64,000 nt of DNA from Bradyrhizobium sp. CB82 (GTDB lineage Bacteria > Pseudomonadota > Alphaproteobacteria > Rhizobiales > Xanthobacteraceae), in NCBI RefSeq assembly GCF_029714405.1, contig NZ_CP121650.1, positions 1,617,001 to 1,681,000 on the forward strand, given 5' to 3'. Below the pieces are notes generated by a model. That model searched no databases, was not told where the DNA came from, and saw nothing but the letters and a program-made list of their open reading frames with translations. A program made the position numbers and the translations under genes. Shown here piece by piece: positions 52,078 to 61,169 of the stretch; the stretch's first letter is position 1, and each line of letters begins with the position of its first letter.

Positions 52078-54828
52078 CTACAGTGTCTTCAGATACTCGA
52101 TCAGGTCGTAGCGCTCTTCGTCGTCCCGGAAGCCGCGGCCGATCACGCCCGGCGGTCGTTGCGCACCCGGTTCTCCCTCGAAGGAGTGGCCGCCGACGCT
52201 GTTGCCGTTGACCGCCGATCCGTCGGGCCAGGTCGTAATGAACCGCGTTTCGCCCGTAGCGCATTTCTCGCCGTCGACGACGGCAAAGCCCACCTGCTTG
52301 GGGTCGAAATCGCGCGCGCCCAAGCAGAATGATTTCGGCCGTTCGGCAGCAGGCTTGAGCAGCCAGTAGAGCGAGGGCACGGAGCCGTTGTGCAGGTAAG
52401 GCGCCGTCGCCCAGATGCCGTTCAGCGGGCGCGTGCGATAGCGCGGCGGGGGAGACGCGGGGTTGGGGCAATTCTGGCGCGCGCCCCACCACGCTTTCTG
52501 CTGCTCGTCGGTCATCTTCGCTTCGTTCATCCATTTCCGCGCGACGAGGTCGACCACCGTCATCAGCGCGAGCGAGTAGGGCATCTCGGCCTTGTCAGTC
52601 AGGCCCTTGCATCCCCACCACTGGGCGAGCTGCTGCGCCGGCTTCACGTTCAGAAAGCCCGGCACCTCGACGGTGCGATTCGTCAGCACGTCGGCTTGCG
52701 CCGGATCGGTCTTGATCTCGCTGACCGGAATCTGAACGGGATTGAGCACCTTGCTGCTGCCGCTGTCCTCCCAGTGCGACGAGGACCAGAACATCTTTTG
52801 CGGATTGTCGTCATGGTACTCCGCGTCGTTGATCGGTCCGAGATGGCATCCGGCGCACATCTCCGCATAGATCTTGCGGCCCTTCTCGACGCGCTTGCCC
52901 TCGATCTTCCAGGCGCTGTCGCCGAACAGCTGCGATGGCCATTTCGGCGCCTGGAGCCCGCTGAACTTCTTCTCAGCCAGCGTATCCTTGCCGGCCAGCA
53001 GATGCTCGATCCACTCCAGGTCCTGGAGCGAGACGGAGGAGCGGAACAGCTTGTCGGCGGCGTAGTCGTTGGACAGGTTGAGCAGCGCGGTGACGCCGAG
53101 GGCTTCACCGGCATTGCGGATCAGCGGCTGCTCGATCGAGGCGTCATACTGCGCGAATTTGAACCACGGCACGGTCCAGATCGGCGGGAAGCTCACTGGC
53201 GCATCCTGGGCATGCAGGTTCTTCTCAAAACCGTCGATGCCGCTGAGCGCAAAGTCCTGCGAGAACACCTGGTTGCCGATACGGTTGAGCGCGTCGAGCC
53301 GGCCGAAACCTTCTTCGGTGTCCTTCTGCTTCTTGCCCTCGATCGTCTTGTCATATTTGCCTTGCCAATCGAGCAGGAACTGGCCGACCTCGCCGAGCCT
53401 CTGCTTGAGCTCCTTGCGCTCGACGTCGCTGGCGCCGGCGCCGAGCACGCGATCGGCGAAGCGCTTGAAGCGGGTCGGCAGCTTCCAGGTGTAGACGATC
53501 GAAAGGCCGGTCACGAGCTCCAGCTTCTTCAGGTCGGTCATCGCTGGCCCACCGTCGAAGCGCACGTCGATGCCCTTGTAACGGATATGCCCGGTATGAC
53601 ACGCCGCACAGGTGAGTCCGATCTTGTCGTCCTCGCGGCGGCCGGAGGCAGGATCGACGACGCCGGTCAGTCGCGCGAAGCCGACCGGCAGGCCGTCGAC
53701 GTTCTCGACCGGCGTCTTCCACAGGCCGGATGAGGCGACTGGCTGCGCCGCGTCGTAAGTGTTGGCATAGCCGTAACGGCGCAGCGTGGTCTCGTCGGTG
53801 TGGATGGTCTGCGGGCTCGGGATGAAGCCGAAACGCTCGAGATAGGCGCTGTCCTTCAGCATGCCGTTTCGGAAGAACAGGTTGAGGGTCGGCTGCTCCA
53901 GCGCGACGAACCAGGCGTAAGGCACCGGGAAGGTCGCGGTGCCCTGACTGACGTGGTGGAACCAGTGCCGGTCCTCCAGTGACCAGTTCTGGTCGAGCCA
54001 GTAGGCCGTATTGGTTTGAGGCAGCGCGGGCAGCGGTGGCGGCAATACGGCCTGCAATTTGGTGGGCAGGATCGCGCGGACCTGGTTGGGGAATTCGGCG
54101 ACCGCCACGACGGCGGCGACCACAAGGAGTGCGAGAACTGCGACAGCCTTGACGAAGCCGCGAAGAACGCGCTGCCCGCGCGACGGCGCCGGCTGGTCGG
54201 CCAGCCGCTGCACGATCCGGCTGGGGAATTTGCGCCTCTCGAACAGCGTTCTGACTTCGGCGACGCTGAGGTAGCGGTTCTTGCCGCTGCCCTTGCCCAT
54301 GATGCGCAGCAGCACCGGCCACTCGCCCTTCATCAGGATCGGATAGTACCAGCGCTTATTGTCCGCGCGCTCGAAGTTTGCGCGCATATAGGTGGTGATC
54401 TCGGCCTCGTTAAGACCGCGCTCGACGCCGCCGCAGGGATCGGGATAGTCGCGGCCGAAGCTTGCCAGGCGATCGATCTCGCCCTCGTGCACGCGCGCAT
54501 GCTCATCGAGGATGCGCGAGCCGGCGCCGTGCTTGTCCAGCGGGCCGTTGCGCAGGTGATCGAGCTGCGCGCCCGACCACCAGCTCTTGAGCAGGCGCCA
54601 GGGACTGAGTCCATTCGCGATCAGCGCGACCTGGTAGATCTCGAACTGCGCCTTGACCTTCCGCCAACCCGTCTCGCCGCTCGCCGCCCCGATGGTCTTC
54701 GACAGCGTGCCGAGCGGCACGGTGCCGCCCTTGACGAAGCCTTCGCCGACGAGGCCGCGCAGGAACGGGCAGGGGTTGTCCGGCGACACCTCGATCGGCG
54801 GGGTGAACGGCTTTGCGGGTTCAACCAT
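52078..54828 (-). CDS. Large membrane-anchored c-type cytochrome (di-haem peroxidase-like)
   Basis: The 916-residue protein has three parts. A cytoplasmic N-terminus (about residues 1-224) begins with NPCPFLRGLVGEGFVKGG and lacks haem motifs. One helix (about residues 225-246, AVLALLVVAAVVAVAEF) anchors it. The periplasmic part has two CxxCH sites, CAACH near residue 405 and CAGCH near 656, far apart as in di-haem peroxidase-like proteins. Similar genes are annotated as di-haem cytochrome c peroxidase; peroxidase activity is not evident. I chose the ATG at 54828. It converges on the IS-interrupted hydrolase gene. Confidence 0.8.
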   Translation of the reverse strand: MVEPAKPFTPPIEVSPDNPCPFLRGLVGEGFVKGGTVPLGTLSKTIGAASGETGWRKVKAQFEIYQVALIANGLSPWRLLKSWWSGAQLDHLRNGPLDKHGAGSRILDEHARVHEGEIDRLASFGRDYPDPCGGVERGLNEAEITTYMRANFERADNKRWYYPILMKGEWPVLLRIMGKGSGKNRYLSVAEVRTLFERRKFPSRIVQRLADQPAPSRGQRVLRGFVKAVAVLALLVVAAVVAVAEFPNQVRAILPTKLQAVLPPPLPALPQTNTAYWLDQNWSLEDRHWFHHVSQGTATFPVPYAWFVALEQPTLNLFFRNGMLKDSAYLERFGFIPSPQTIHTDETTLRRYGYANTYDAAQPVASSGLWKTPVENVDGLPVGFARLTGVVDPASGRREDDKIGLTCAACHTGHIRYKGIDVRFDGGPAMTDLKKLELVTGLSIVYTWKLPTRFKRFADRVLGAGASDVERKELKQRLGEVGQFLLDWQGKYDKTIEGKKQKDTEEGFGRLDALNRIGNQVFSQDFALSGIDGFEKNLHAQDAPVSFPPIWTVPWFKFAQYDASIEQPLIRNAGEALGVTALLNLSNDYAADKLFRSSVSLQDLEWIEHLLAGKDTLAEKKFSGLQAPKWPSQLFGDSAWKIEGKRVEKGRKIYAEMCAGCHLGPINDAEYHDDNPQKMFWSSSHWEDSGSSKVLNPVQIPVSEIKTDPAQADVLTNRTVEVPGFLNVKPAQQLAQWWGCKGLTDKAEMPYSLALMTVVDLVARKWMNEAKMTDEQQKAWWGARQNCPNPASPPPRYRTRPLNGIWATAPYLHNGSVPSLYWLLKPAAERPKSFCLGARDFDPKQVGFAVVDGEKCATGETRFITTWPDGSAVNGNSVGGHSFEGEPGAQRPPGVIGRGFRDDEERYDLIEYLKTL

Positions 54829-55017
54829 GGCGCAAAATCCTGAAAGCAACGAATCATGGAGAGGCAACGCGCCGTTTGAGCGCAGAAAGTCCTAATAAAA
54901 AGCGAAAGCGCTGGACCGGCAGCCCATACTACTACAACGTGTAGCGAAGTGTGGCCGAATTAATTGTCCTGTCAACAGAAGCGCGCGTGGCGGCGGCACC
55001 GCGTCTCGGTTTGCCCT

Positions 55018-56814
55018 TCAGGAATCGGCGGCGCGTTTGACGTCGCTCTGGACGAGGCTAAGCTTGACGAGCGGGACGCCCGCTTTCAGGAGGCCTTCGC
55101 GGTAATGGGCGAGGTCCGAAGCCTGTTTCCAGTGAAAATTCCTCAAGTGCCGCTCGACCGTCAGGGTCGGGTAGTTGCTCATGAGGATATCGGCGGCCTC
55201 AGTGGCTTCCTCGGCCCGTCCGAGCTGCGCCAGCGCCGCGGCTCGGATCGCCAGCGCCTGCATGTGGTTCGGATTGATGTAGAGCTGCTCCCGGGCCCAC
55301 GACAACGTCGCGTCATACTGGCCCAACATATAATGGCTGAACGCGTTCAGCGCCGCCCATTGGTAGCGTGGATCGCTGTTGCCACGCTGCGCCGCCATCG
55401 AGAACAGCTCGATCGCCTGGCGATGCTCGCCGATGACGAAGTGACAGATGCCGAGCACGCCGCGCGCGCCCATGTCGTAGGGGTTGAGCGCGACGGCGCG
55501 CTTGGCGGCGTCCATCGCAGCCTCGTAATGCCCGTCCTGCGCATGGACCCAGGACAGGATCGAGAATGCGAAGGAGGAGCGCGGGTCGAGCCGGACGCTG
55601 GTCTCGGCCAGATGCATCGCCGCGACCCACATCTCGCGCGAGCCCTTGACCCAGCCGAACTGGATGCTTTGGAGCTGGATCGTCGCGAGATAGGCATGCG
55701 CGATTGATAGCTTGGGGTCGAGCGAGATCGCCTCCTTGAACAGCGCGATGGCGGTGTCGAAGTCCTCGTTGGTCTGCCGGTAGTAATGTGACAGCCCCTT
55801 CAGGAAGCGGTCCCAGGCCGTCACGTCGTTGGTCTGGCGCGCCGGAGCCGAGGCTTCCGCGCGAAAAATCTCGGTCGCGATCGCAGCCGACAGGTTGGTC
55901 GTGATCTCGTCCTGCATGGCGAAGAGGTCGCCGATGTCGCGGTCGTAGCGGCCGGTCCAGAGCTGTTCGCCGGTCTCCGGCGCGATCAGCTCGGCCGTGA
56001 CGCGGATCTTGCTGCCGGCGCGCCGCACCGAACCCTGGATCAGGTAGGTCGCGTCGATCTCTCGCGCGATCAGGCGGGTCGAAAGGTTCCTGCCCTTGAA
56101 GGCGAAGGTCGAGTTGCGGCTGAGGACGCGATAGAAGGATTGCAGGGCCAGCGCGTGGATCAGGTCCTCGGTGAGGCCGTCGGAGAAATATTCGTCGCCG
56201 GCGTCGCTCAAATTGGCAAAGGGCAGCACGCCGACGATCGCGGTGCGATATTGCTGCGGCAGCGCCGCGACCTCTCTGGTCTGCTTTGCCTGCGTGGACG
56301 TCCCATCCGGCGTCCAGGTGAAGACGCCGACCGGCTCCATGATATTCTTGAAGCGGTGTGCGCCGGCATCGGCCAGAGGTACGTTGAGATGCTTGCCGGC
56401 TTCGCTATAGGCCTTGGCCGAGATCGCGAACCCGCCGGGGCTCGCCACCGATTCGAGACGGACGGCGATGTTGACGTCGTCGCCGAACACCTCGTCCTCG
56501 TCGACGATGATGTCGCCCATGTGGATCCCAAGCCGGAACTGCATGGCGCGGTCGGCGGGCAGGTGGTCGTTGCGCTCCGCCATCAGCATCTGCATCGCGA
56601 TGGCGGCTTCGGTGGCGCCGACGATGCTGGGGAATTCCAGCAGGAAGCCGTCGCCGGTGTTCTTCACGACGCGGCCCCCATGATTGAGGATGATGGGATG
56701 GATCGCGCTGCGATGGGCCTTGAAGGCGGCGTGGGTGCCGGCCTCGTCAGCGCCCATCATGCGCGAATAGCCGGCGACGTCGGCGCAGACGATGGCGGCC
56801 AGGCGTCTCTCCAT
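55018..56814 (-). CDS. Class III adenylate/guanylate cyclase with TPR repeats
   Basis: The 598-residue protein has an N-terminal class III cyclase domain (residues 1-175). LAAIVCADVAGYSRMMGADE carries the first metal Asp, KNTGDGFLLEFPSI the second, and GDIIVDEDEVFGDDVNIAVR is the dimer-interface strand. A CadC-like integrator (GVLPFANLSDAGDEYFSDGL, residues about 190-320) follows, then tetratricopeptide repeats to about residue 560. It probably makes cAMP and senses a signal through the C-terminal part. The ATG at 56814 (MERRLAAIVCADV) is the usual start. Bradyrhizobium has many such genes. Confidence 0.93.
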   Translation of the reverse strand: MERRLAAIVCADVAGYSRMMGADEAGTHAAFKAHRSAIHPIILNHGGRVVKNTGDGFLLEFPSIVGATEAAIAMQMLMAERNDHLPADRAMQFRLGIHMGDIIVDEDEVFGDDVNIAVRLESVASPGGFAISAKAYSEAGKHLNVPLADAGAHRFKNIMEPVGVFTWTPDGTSTQAKQTREVAALPQQYRTAIVGVLPFANLSDAGDEYFSDGLTEDLIHALALQSFYRVLSRNSTFAFKGRNLSTRLIAREIDATYLIQGSVRRAGSKIRVTAELIAPETGEQLWTGRYDRDIGDLFAMQDEITTNLSAAIATEIFRAEASAPARQTNDVTAWDRFLKGLSHYYRQTNEDFDTAIALFKEAISLDPKLSIAHAYLATIQLQSIQFGWVKGSREMWVAAMHLAETSVRLDPRSSFAFSILSWVHAQDGHYEAAMDAAKRAVALNPYDMGARGVLGICHFVIGEHRQAIELFSMAAQRGNSDPRYQWAALNAFSHYMLGQYDATLSWAREQLYINPNHMQALAIRAAALAQLGRAEEATEAADILMSNYPTLTVERHLRNFHWKQASDLAHYREGLLKAGVPLVKLSLVQSDVKRAADS

Positions 56815-57032
56815 ATCCTCGCGGGCTCCAAGGGATCGGGCACCGGCCACCGGCGTGACGGTCTTCCGCGAATCCGTGCATTTCCAGAACCTAATCCTTA
56901 TAGAGCACGCGCGGGCAAGCGGAAGTATGATCCGCACTGCAATTTCGTTGCAAATGCTACGCAAATCCGGTGGTGGACGCGAGCGACCGAACCAACTAAG
57001 CCGCTTGGGTGGCGTTCAGGGACGCGAGGGAC

Positions 57033-57668
57033 ATGCTCGGCATTCACGAACTCTGGCTCTTCGTCCTGTCGGGCGTGGCTCTCAACATCACGCCGGGGCC
57101 GGATACGGTTTATGTCATCGGCCGCAGCATGCAATTGGGCTGGCGCGGCGGGGCCGCGGCGGCGTTCGGCATCAGTTGCGGTTGCTTATTCCACGTCACG
57201 GGCGCGGCAATCGGTCTCTCGGCGCTCTTGATGGCCTCGTCCACCGCGTTTTCGGTCATAAAACTGGTCGGGGCGGCCTATCTGGTGCTGACAGGATTGC
57301 AGATGCTGTGGTCGCGGCCGGTGCTCACCGGTTCCCTGACGCGCGAGGACGGACGCACGCCGCTTCGGCGGGTCTTCCTCCAGGGCGTCTTCACCAACGC
57401 GCTCAATCCCAAGGTCGCACTGTTCTTCCTGGCCTTTCTGCCTCAATTCGTCGCAGCCGATGCCCCGCACAAGCCGCTCGCCTTCCTGGCGCTCGGCCTG
57501 ATCTTCATCTGCACGGGCACCTTGTGGTCGCTGTTCCTGGCGGCGTTTGCCGCGAAGGCCGCGCTGCGGCTCCGGCGGTCTGACGGAATCATCGGCTGGA
57601 TCAACCGCGCGCTCGGCGGGCTCTTCGTCTATCTCGGCTTCCGCGTCGCGATGCTTCAAGCGCGCTAA
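57033..57668 (+). CDS. LysE-family exporter
   Basis: This 211-residue membrane protein has six helices and the RhtB/LysE motif GVALNITPGPDTVYVIGRSM near residue 20, followed by GAAAAFGISCGCLFHV. QGVFTNALNPKVALFFLAFL is the conserved second motif. It exports amino acids or related small molecules; substrate unknown. I chose the ATG at 57033. It is alone, between the divergent cyclase gene and the convergent TauE gene. Confidence 0.92.
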   Translation: MLGIHELWLFVLSGVALNITPGPDTVYVIGRSMQLGWRGGAAAAFGISCGCLFHVTGAAIGLSALLMASSTAFSVIKLVGAAYLVLTGLQMLWSRPVLTGSLTREDGRTPLRRVFLQGVFTNALNPKVALFFLAFLPQFVAADAPHKPLAFLALGLIFICTGTLWSLFLAAFAAKAALRLRRSDGIIGWINRALGGLFVYLGFRVAMLQAR

Positions 57669-57747
57669 AGCGCGACGGCGTTGAGTTGAATGTTCGCGCG
57701 CGATCTTTTCGGAAACCCGCTGCACACTCTTCCGGATCGTGCGTTAG

Positions 57748-58500
57748 CTAGACAAACACCTTCGCGAGCGCGCTACCGACGAGGTAGAGGCCGAGCAGGA
57801 TCATCGCGATCAAAAACCAGCGGCGAAATGTCTCGGCCGGCATCTTCGAGCGCAGCGACTGGCCGATGAACATGCCGGCAAAAGCGCACGCCATGGCGAC
57901 GACGCCCGGCACGGCGTTGGCCGGCGTGAGCAGCCCGCCCGCGGTGAGGTTGAATGCGAGCGCGAGCGTTGCGACCGTGAAGAATACGCCGAGCGCCTGC
58001 ACCAGTTCGTCCTTCTCCATGCCGATCGCCTGCATGAACGGCATCGATGGGATCACCTGCACGCCGGTCGAGGCTGAGATCACGCCGGTGACGACGCCGA
58101 CGGCGCCGCCGACCCATTTCTCGTTCCTCGGCGCGACTCGGAACTGGAACTTATTCAACCCGATGATCGCGTAGATCACCAGCAACAGGCCGAGCACCAC
58201 CGTGCCGTAGCGCGCATAGGGGCCGGTCAGCGCGCCGGCATTGAGCCAACTCCCGATCACGGTGCCGAGCATCAACGGCCACAACCGCCTGAGGATGTCG
58301 AGGAGGTAGGGGCCGACGAAGGTCTGCCAGATGTTGGTGATGATCGCCGGCACGATGACGATGGCGATCGCCCGGCCCGGCGCCATGGTCACCGCAAGCA
58401 GCCCCATCGAGACGGTCGGCAGGCCGAGCCCGATCACGCCCTTGACGAATCCGGCGAGCAGGAAGACGGCGGCAATTAGAATGATGAGCGGGTCGATCAT
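57748..58500 (-). CDS. TauE/SafE-family anion exporter
   Basis: The 250-residue membrane protein has about eight helices in two related halves. AVFLLAGFVKGVIGLGLPTV is the family N-terminal motif, and VGGAVGVVTGVISASTGVQV begins the second half (G-x-x-x-G-x-x-S-x-x-x-G). Members export sulfite, sulfoacetate or other organic anions. I chose the ATG at 58500 (MIDPLIILIA). It diverges from a LysR gene with 93 bases between, so that regulator probably controls it. Confidence 0.88.
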   Translation of the reverse strand: MIDPLIILIAAVFLLAGFVKGVIGLGLPTVSMGLLAVTMAPGRAIAIVIVPAIITNIWQTFVGPYLLDILRRLWPLMLGTVIGSWLNAGALTGPYARYGTVVLGLLLVIYAIIGLNKFQFRVAPRNEKWVGGAVGVVTGVISASTGVQVIPSMPFMQAIGMEKDELVQALGVFFTVATLALAFNLTAGGLLTPANAVPGVVAMACAFAGMFIGQSLRSKMPAETFRRWFLIAMILLGLYLVGSALAKVFV

Positions 58501-58593
58501 GCCGGCCACATTGACCGATGGGCGGGCAAGGCACAATCTGGAGGTTACGGAGACAGCCTTCGTTCAAAGCGAAGGCTAAAGGAGATGTGTTCC

Positions 58594-59484
58594 GTGCGAT
58601 TCGACCTCGTCGACCTCCAGCTCTTCATCGCGGTGGCGGATCAGCGCAGCATCACCCGCGGCGCTGAGCGCTCACATCTGGCGCTGGCCTCCGCAAGCGC
58701 GAGGATCAAGGGCCTGGAGGACGCTCTCGGCGTTGCGCTTCTGAAGCGCGGGCGGCGCGGGGTGGAATTGACGCCTGCCGGCGAAAGCCTGCTCGATCAC
58801 GCAAGGCTCGTCATCCACCAGGTCGAGGCAATGCGCGGCGATCTTGCTGGCTTTGCCAGCGGGGTCAGGGCGAGCGTGCATTTCCTCGCCAACACCTCGG
58901 GGCTGTCGGAGCATCTGCCGAAGGCGCTCGCGGGCTTCTTGCGCGAGCATCGCGACGTCGCCATCGACATCGAGGAGCGCGAGAGTACCGATATCGCGGC
59001 CGCTATCACCGCGGGCGCCGCCGATCTCGGCTTCGCCGCCGAGCACGCGTTGCCGGATCACATCGAGCGCTTCCCCTTCAGCGAGGACCGCCTGACGCTG
59101 GTGACGTCGCGGCGCGGCCCGTTCGCCGGCCGCCGCCAGATCGATTTCGAGGAGGCGGGCAGCTGTGATTTCGTCGGACTGACCAGCGCCACCGCGCTCC
59201 AGGTGCACATCTCCAAACACGCCGCGCGGCTCGGCATGCGCCCGCATTTCCGCGCGCGCTTGCGTGATTTCGATGCGATCTGCCAGATGGTCGCCGCCGA
59301 TGTCGGCGTCGCGCTGGTACCGGAAGCGGCCGTCCGGCGCTGCGCGAAAACGATGCCGATCGCCATGGTCCGCCTGCGCGATGCCTGGGCCAACCGCAAG
59401 CTCGTGATCTGCGCGCGGAGTTTCAAGACGCTGGCAAGGCCGGCGAAGATGCTGGTTGAGCATCTCCGTGCAGCGGCGATGTGA
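58594..59484 (+). CDS. LysR-family transcriptional regulator
   Basis: A 296-residue LTTR with an N-terminal winged helix (LQLFIAVADQRSITRGAERS, then [20 protein letters not shown]) and a C-terminal two-lobe ligand domain beginning near residue 90 (ASVHFLANTSGLSEHLPKAL). I prefer GTG at 58594, nine bases after GGAG; ATG at 58585 leaves no room for the ribosome site. Divergent placement from the TauE gene suggests it regulates that exporter; the effector is unknown. Confidence 0.9.
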   Translation: MRFDLVDLQLFIAVADQRSITRGAERSHLALASASARIKGLEDALGVALLKRGRRGVELTPAGESLLDHARLVIHQVEAMRGDLAGFASGVRASVHFLANTSGLSEHLPKALAGFLREHRDVAIDIEERESTDIAAAITAGAADLGFAAEHALPDHIERFPFSEDRLTLVTSRRGPFAGRRQIDFEEAGSCDFVGLTSATALQVHISKHAARLGMRPHFRARLRDFDAICQMVAADVGVALVPEAAVRRCAKTMPIAMVRLRDAWANRKLVICARSFKTLARPAKMLVEHLRAAAM

Positions 59485-59512
59485 GAACGGTGGTCCGCCG
59501 CACTCTTCTCGA

Positions 59513-59663
59513 CTCCCTCCCCCCTTGCGGGGAGGGTAGGGGAGGGAGGCGCCCAGGAAAAGGTCTATCAGTCGTCAAGAACTACGCGCGTGGGTTCACG
59601 CAGACGGAGAGAGTGCGCCGTGTGGCATCCCCCTCCCTAACCCTCCCCCGCAAGGGGGGAGGG
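59513..59663. repeat. Interspersed repeat, family E (CCCTCCCC/GGGGAGGG arms)
   Basis: CTCCCTCCCCCCTTGCGGGG and the inverted CCCGCAAGGGGGGAGGG flank a variable 70-base centre, with GGGTAGGGGAGGGAG pairing with CTCCCTAACCC. This is a frequent Bradyrhizobium intergenic palindrome; one copy is present here. Confidence 0.7.
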
Positions 59664-59679
59664 AACGCATGTGTGCTCG

Positions 59680-59824
59680 TGGCTACTTGGCCGTTTCCAC
59701 GCCTAGCGTCCTTGATCACCTTCGCCCATTTCGCGGTTTCGTCCGCTAAGAACTGCCCAAAATGCTCCGGGCTATCGCCGATGAGTGTCGCGCCTTGTGC
59801 CGGAGCTTCCGCTTCACCACCGCG
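59680..59824 (-). pseudogene. C-terminal relic of a TctC/Bug-type binding protein
   Basis: On the complement RGGEAEAPAQGATLIGDSPE and HFGQFLADETAKWAKVIKDA can be read, the normal end of tripartite tricarboxylate transporter substrate-binding proteins (S-P-E-x-F-x-x-F-x-x-x-E-x-x-K-W-x-x-V-I-K-x-A). An in-frame TGA stands upstream, and the natural stop is lost beyond ARRGNGQVATST. About 40 residues remain of roughly 320. Confidence 0.55.
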
Positions 59825-59834
59825 TCAGGCTTTG

Positions 59835-60617
59835 CTATTGGTTGAGGAGTCCTAGCGCTTCTTCGTGCACGCGAGGATCACCGGCGGCGATGATGCGGCC
59901 GCCGCCTTGCGCCGGCTTGCCCTCCCAGGTGGTGACGATGCCGCCGGCGCCGGTGACGATCGGGATCAGCGCCGCGATGTCGTAAGGTTTCAGCTCGGTC
60001 TCGACCACGAGGTCGACGTGGCCGGCGGCCAGCATGCAATAGGAGTAGCAGTCGCCGCCATAGCGCGACAGGCGCGCGCCCTGCTCGATGCGGCCGAAGA
60101 CGGCGCGGTCGCGCTCGTTCATCAGAAGCGGGCTCGTGGTGTAGGTCGTCGCTTCGGCAAGCGAGGCGCAGCGGCGGACCTGCAGGCGGCGCTCGCCGGA
60201 GGGGCCTTTATAATTGGCCGAGCCGTTGTCGCCGTAAAACCGCTCGCCGATGAAGGGCTGGTGCATCATGCCGAACACCGGCATGCCCCTGTGCAATAGC
60301 GCGATCAGCGTGCCCCAGATCGGAAAGCCCCCGATGAAGGACTTCGTGCCGTCGATGGGGTCGAGCACCCAGACGTAGTCGGCGTCCTCCCGCTCATTGC
60401 CGAACTCCTCGCCGACGATGCCGTGCTGGGGGAAGTTGGCCTTGATCAACCGCCGCATCACCGCCTCCGCGGCGCGGTCGGCCTCGGTGACGGGGTCGAA
60501 ATCCTTGGTCTTGCTCTTGTCGTCGATGGACAGCGAGGTGCGGAAGAACGGCAGGATGGTTTCGCCGGAGGCGGTGGCAAGCCGTCCGATGAAGGCTGAG
60601 AAATCGATCACCGTCAC
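59835..60617 (-). CDS. hisN: Inositol-monophosphatase-family phosphatase (histidinol-phosphatase-like)
   Basis: A 260-residue Mg-dependent phosphatase. GIVGEEFGNEREDADYVWVL gives the first metal Glu, DPIDGTKSFIGGFPIWGTLI the D-P-I-D-G-T motif, and KPYDIAALIPIVTGAGGIVT the last metal Asp. The length and the G-G-F-P-x-W-G-T-L-I segment are those of the HisN group that hydrolyses histidinol phosphate; a SuhB/inositol role is the alternative. GTG at 60617 (VTVIDFSAF) follows AAGGGACGGG; upstream extension to 60752 is unlikely. A suhB-type sRNA lies beyond its 5' end on the other strand. Confidence 0.9.
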   Translation of the reverse strand: MTVIDFSAFIGRLATASGETILPFFRTSLSIDDKSKTKDFDPVTEADRAAEAVMRRLIKANFPQHGIVGEEFGNEREDADYVWVLDPIDGTKSFIGGFPIWGTLIALLHRGMPVFGMMHQPFIGERFYGDNGSANYKGPSGERRLQVRRCASLAEATTYTTSPLLMNERDRAVFGRIEQGARLSRYGGDCYSYCMLAAGHVDLVVETELKPYDIAALIPIVTGAGGIVTTWEGKPAQGGGRIIAAGDPRVHEEALGLLNQ

Positions 60618-60954
60618 GAACCCGTCCCTTGGACCCGAAAGCAAAACGAATACTGGGCTATTGCCTAGCTCAAATCGAGGGGCTCTGGCAGCGCTCTCTT
60701 GAATTGCACCCCGGTATTTTGGATGCAGCCTCTGGCCAGCCTGTCGAGCCATCCGCTGACCAAATATCGATCATGGGTTTGAGAACTTAGTTCCCGGCAT
60801 GCCTTGTTGGTATGCAAACGACAGTCAACCAATTGAAATTCCTTATCAAAGAAACTGAATCCGGGTTTCTGCGGGGGTATTGGAGCTCTGTGTTTTTTGC
60901 ATGGGAAACGGCTCAAAAGCCCTTGCACTTTGTGCAGCGCAGCCTCATATTGTT
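60618..60954. other. Intergenic region before the suhB-like RNA
   Basis: No gene is supported. TTGCAC at 60923-60928 and CATAT near 60946-60950 could be promoter elements of the RNA that begins at about 60955. The hisN promoter must also be here on the minus strand. Confidence 0.4.
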
Positions 60955-61046
60955 GCGGTGCGGTAGCGCCTCGCGTTACCGCTGCCCTCCTTGGGCGTTT
61001 CCTCCCTAGACTTGGGCCGCTTGCTCATAACAAGCGGCCCTTTTTT
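60955..61046 (+). ncRNA. suhB/mmgR-family small RNA
   Basis: The segment has a hairpin GCGGTAGCG/CGCGTTACCGC (about 60957-60982), then a single-stranded pyrimidine-rich stretch CCCTCCTTGGGCGTTTCCTC with two anti-Shine-Dalgarno-like CCUCC runs, then a strong terminator. Structure and position next to an inositol-phosphatase-family gene agree with the alphaproteobacterial suhB motif, later shown to be the trans-acting sRNA MmgR in Sinorhizobium. I match the consensus by memory, and the 5' end is estimated. Confidence 0.7.
61014..61046 (+). terminator. Rho-independent terminator of the small RNA
   Basis: GGGCCGCTTG (61014-61023), a seven-base loop and CAAGCGGCCC (61031-61040) make a perfect 10-base-pair stem followed by TTTTTT. 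Confidence 0.92.
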
Positions 61047-61169
61047 CTTGCCCATTTTTCGCGTCGATCGTTTTCGTTTCGATGCGCGCATCGGCGCGAA
61101 GCGAAAATCGGATCGCGTGTTGATGTGGCCGCCGTCGCGACCTGCGATGGGCTGGAAAAATATAGCCGC

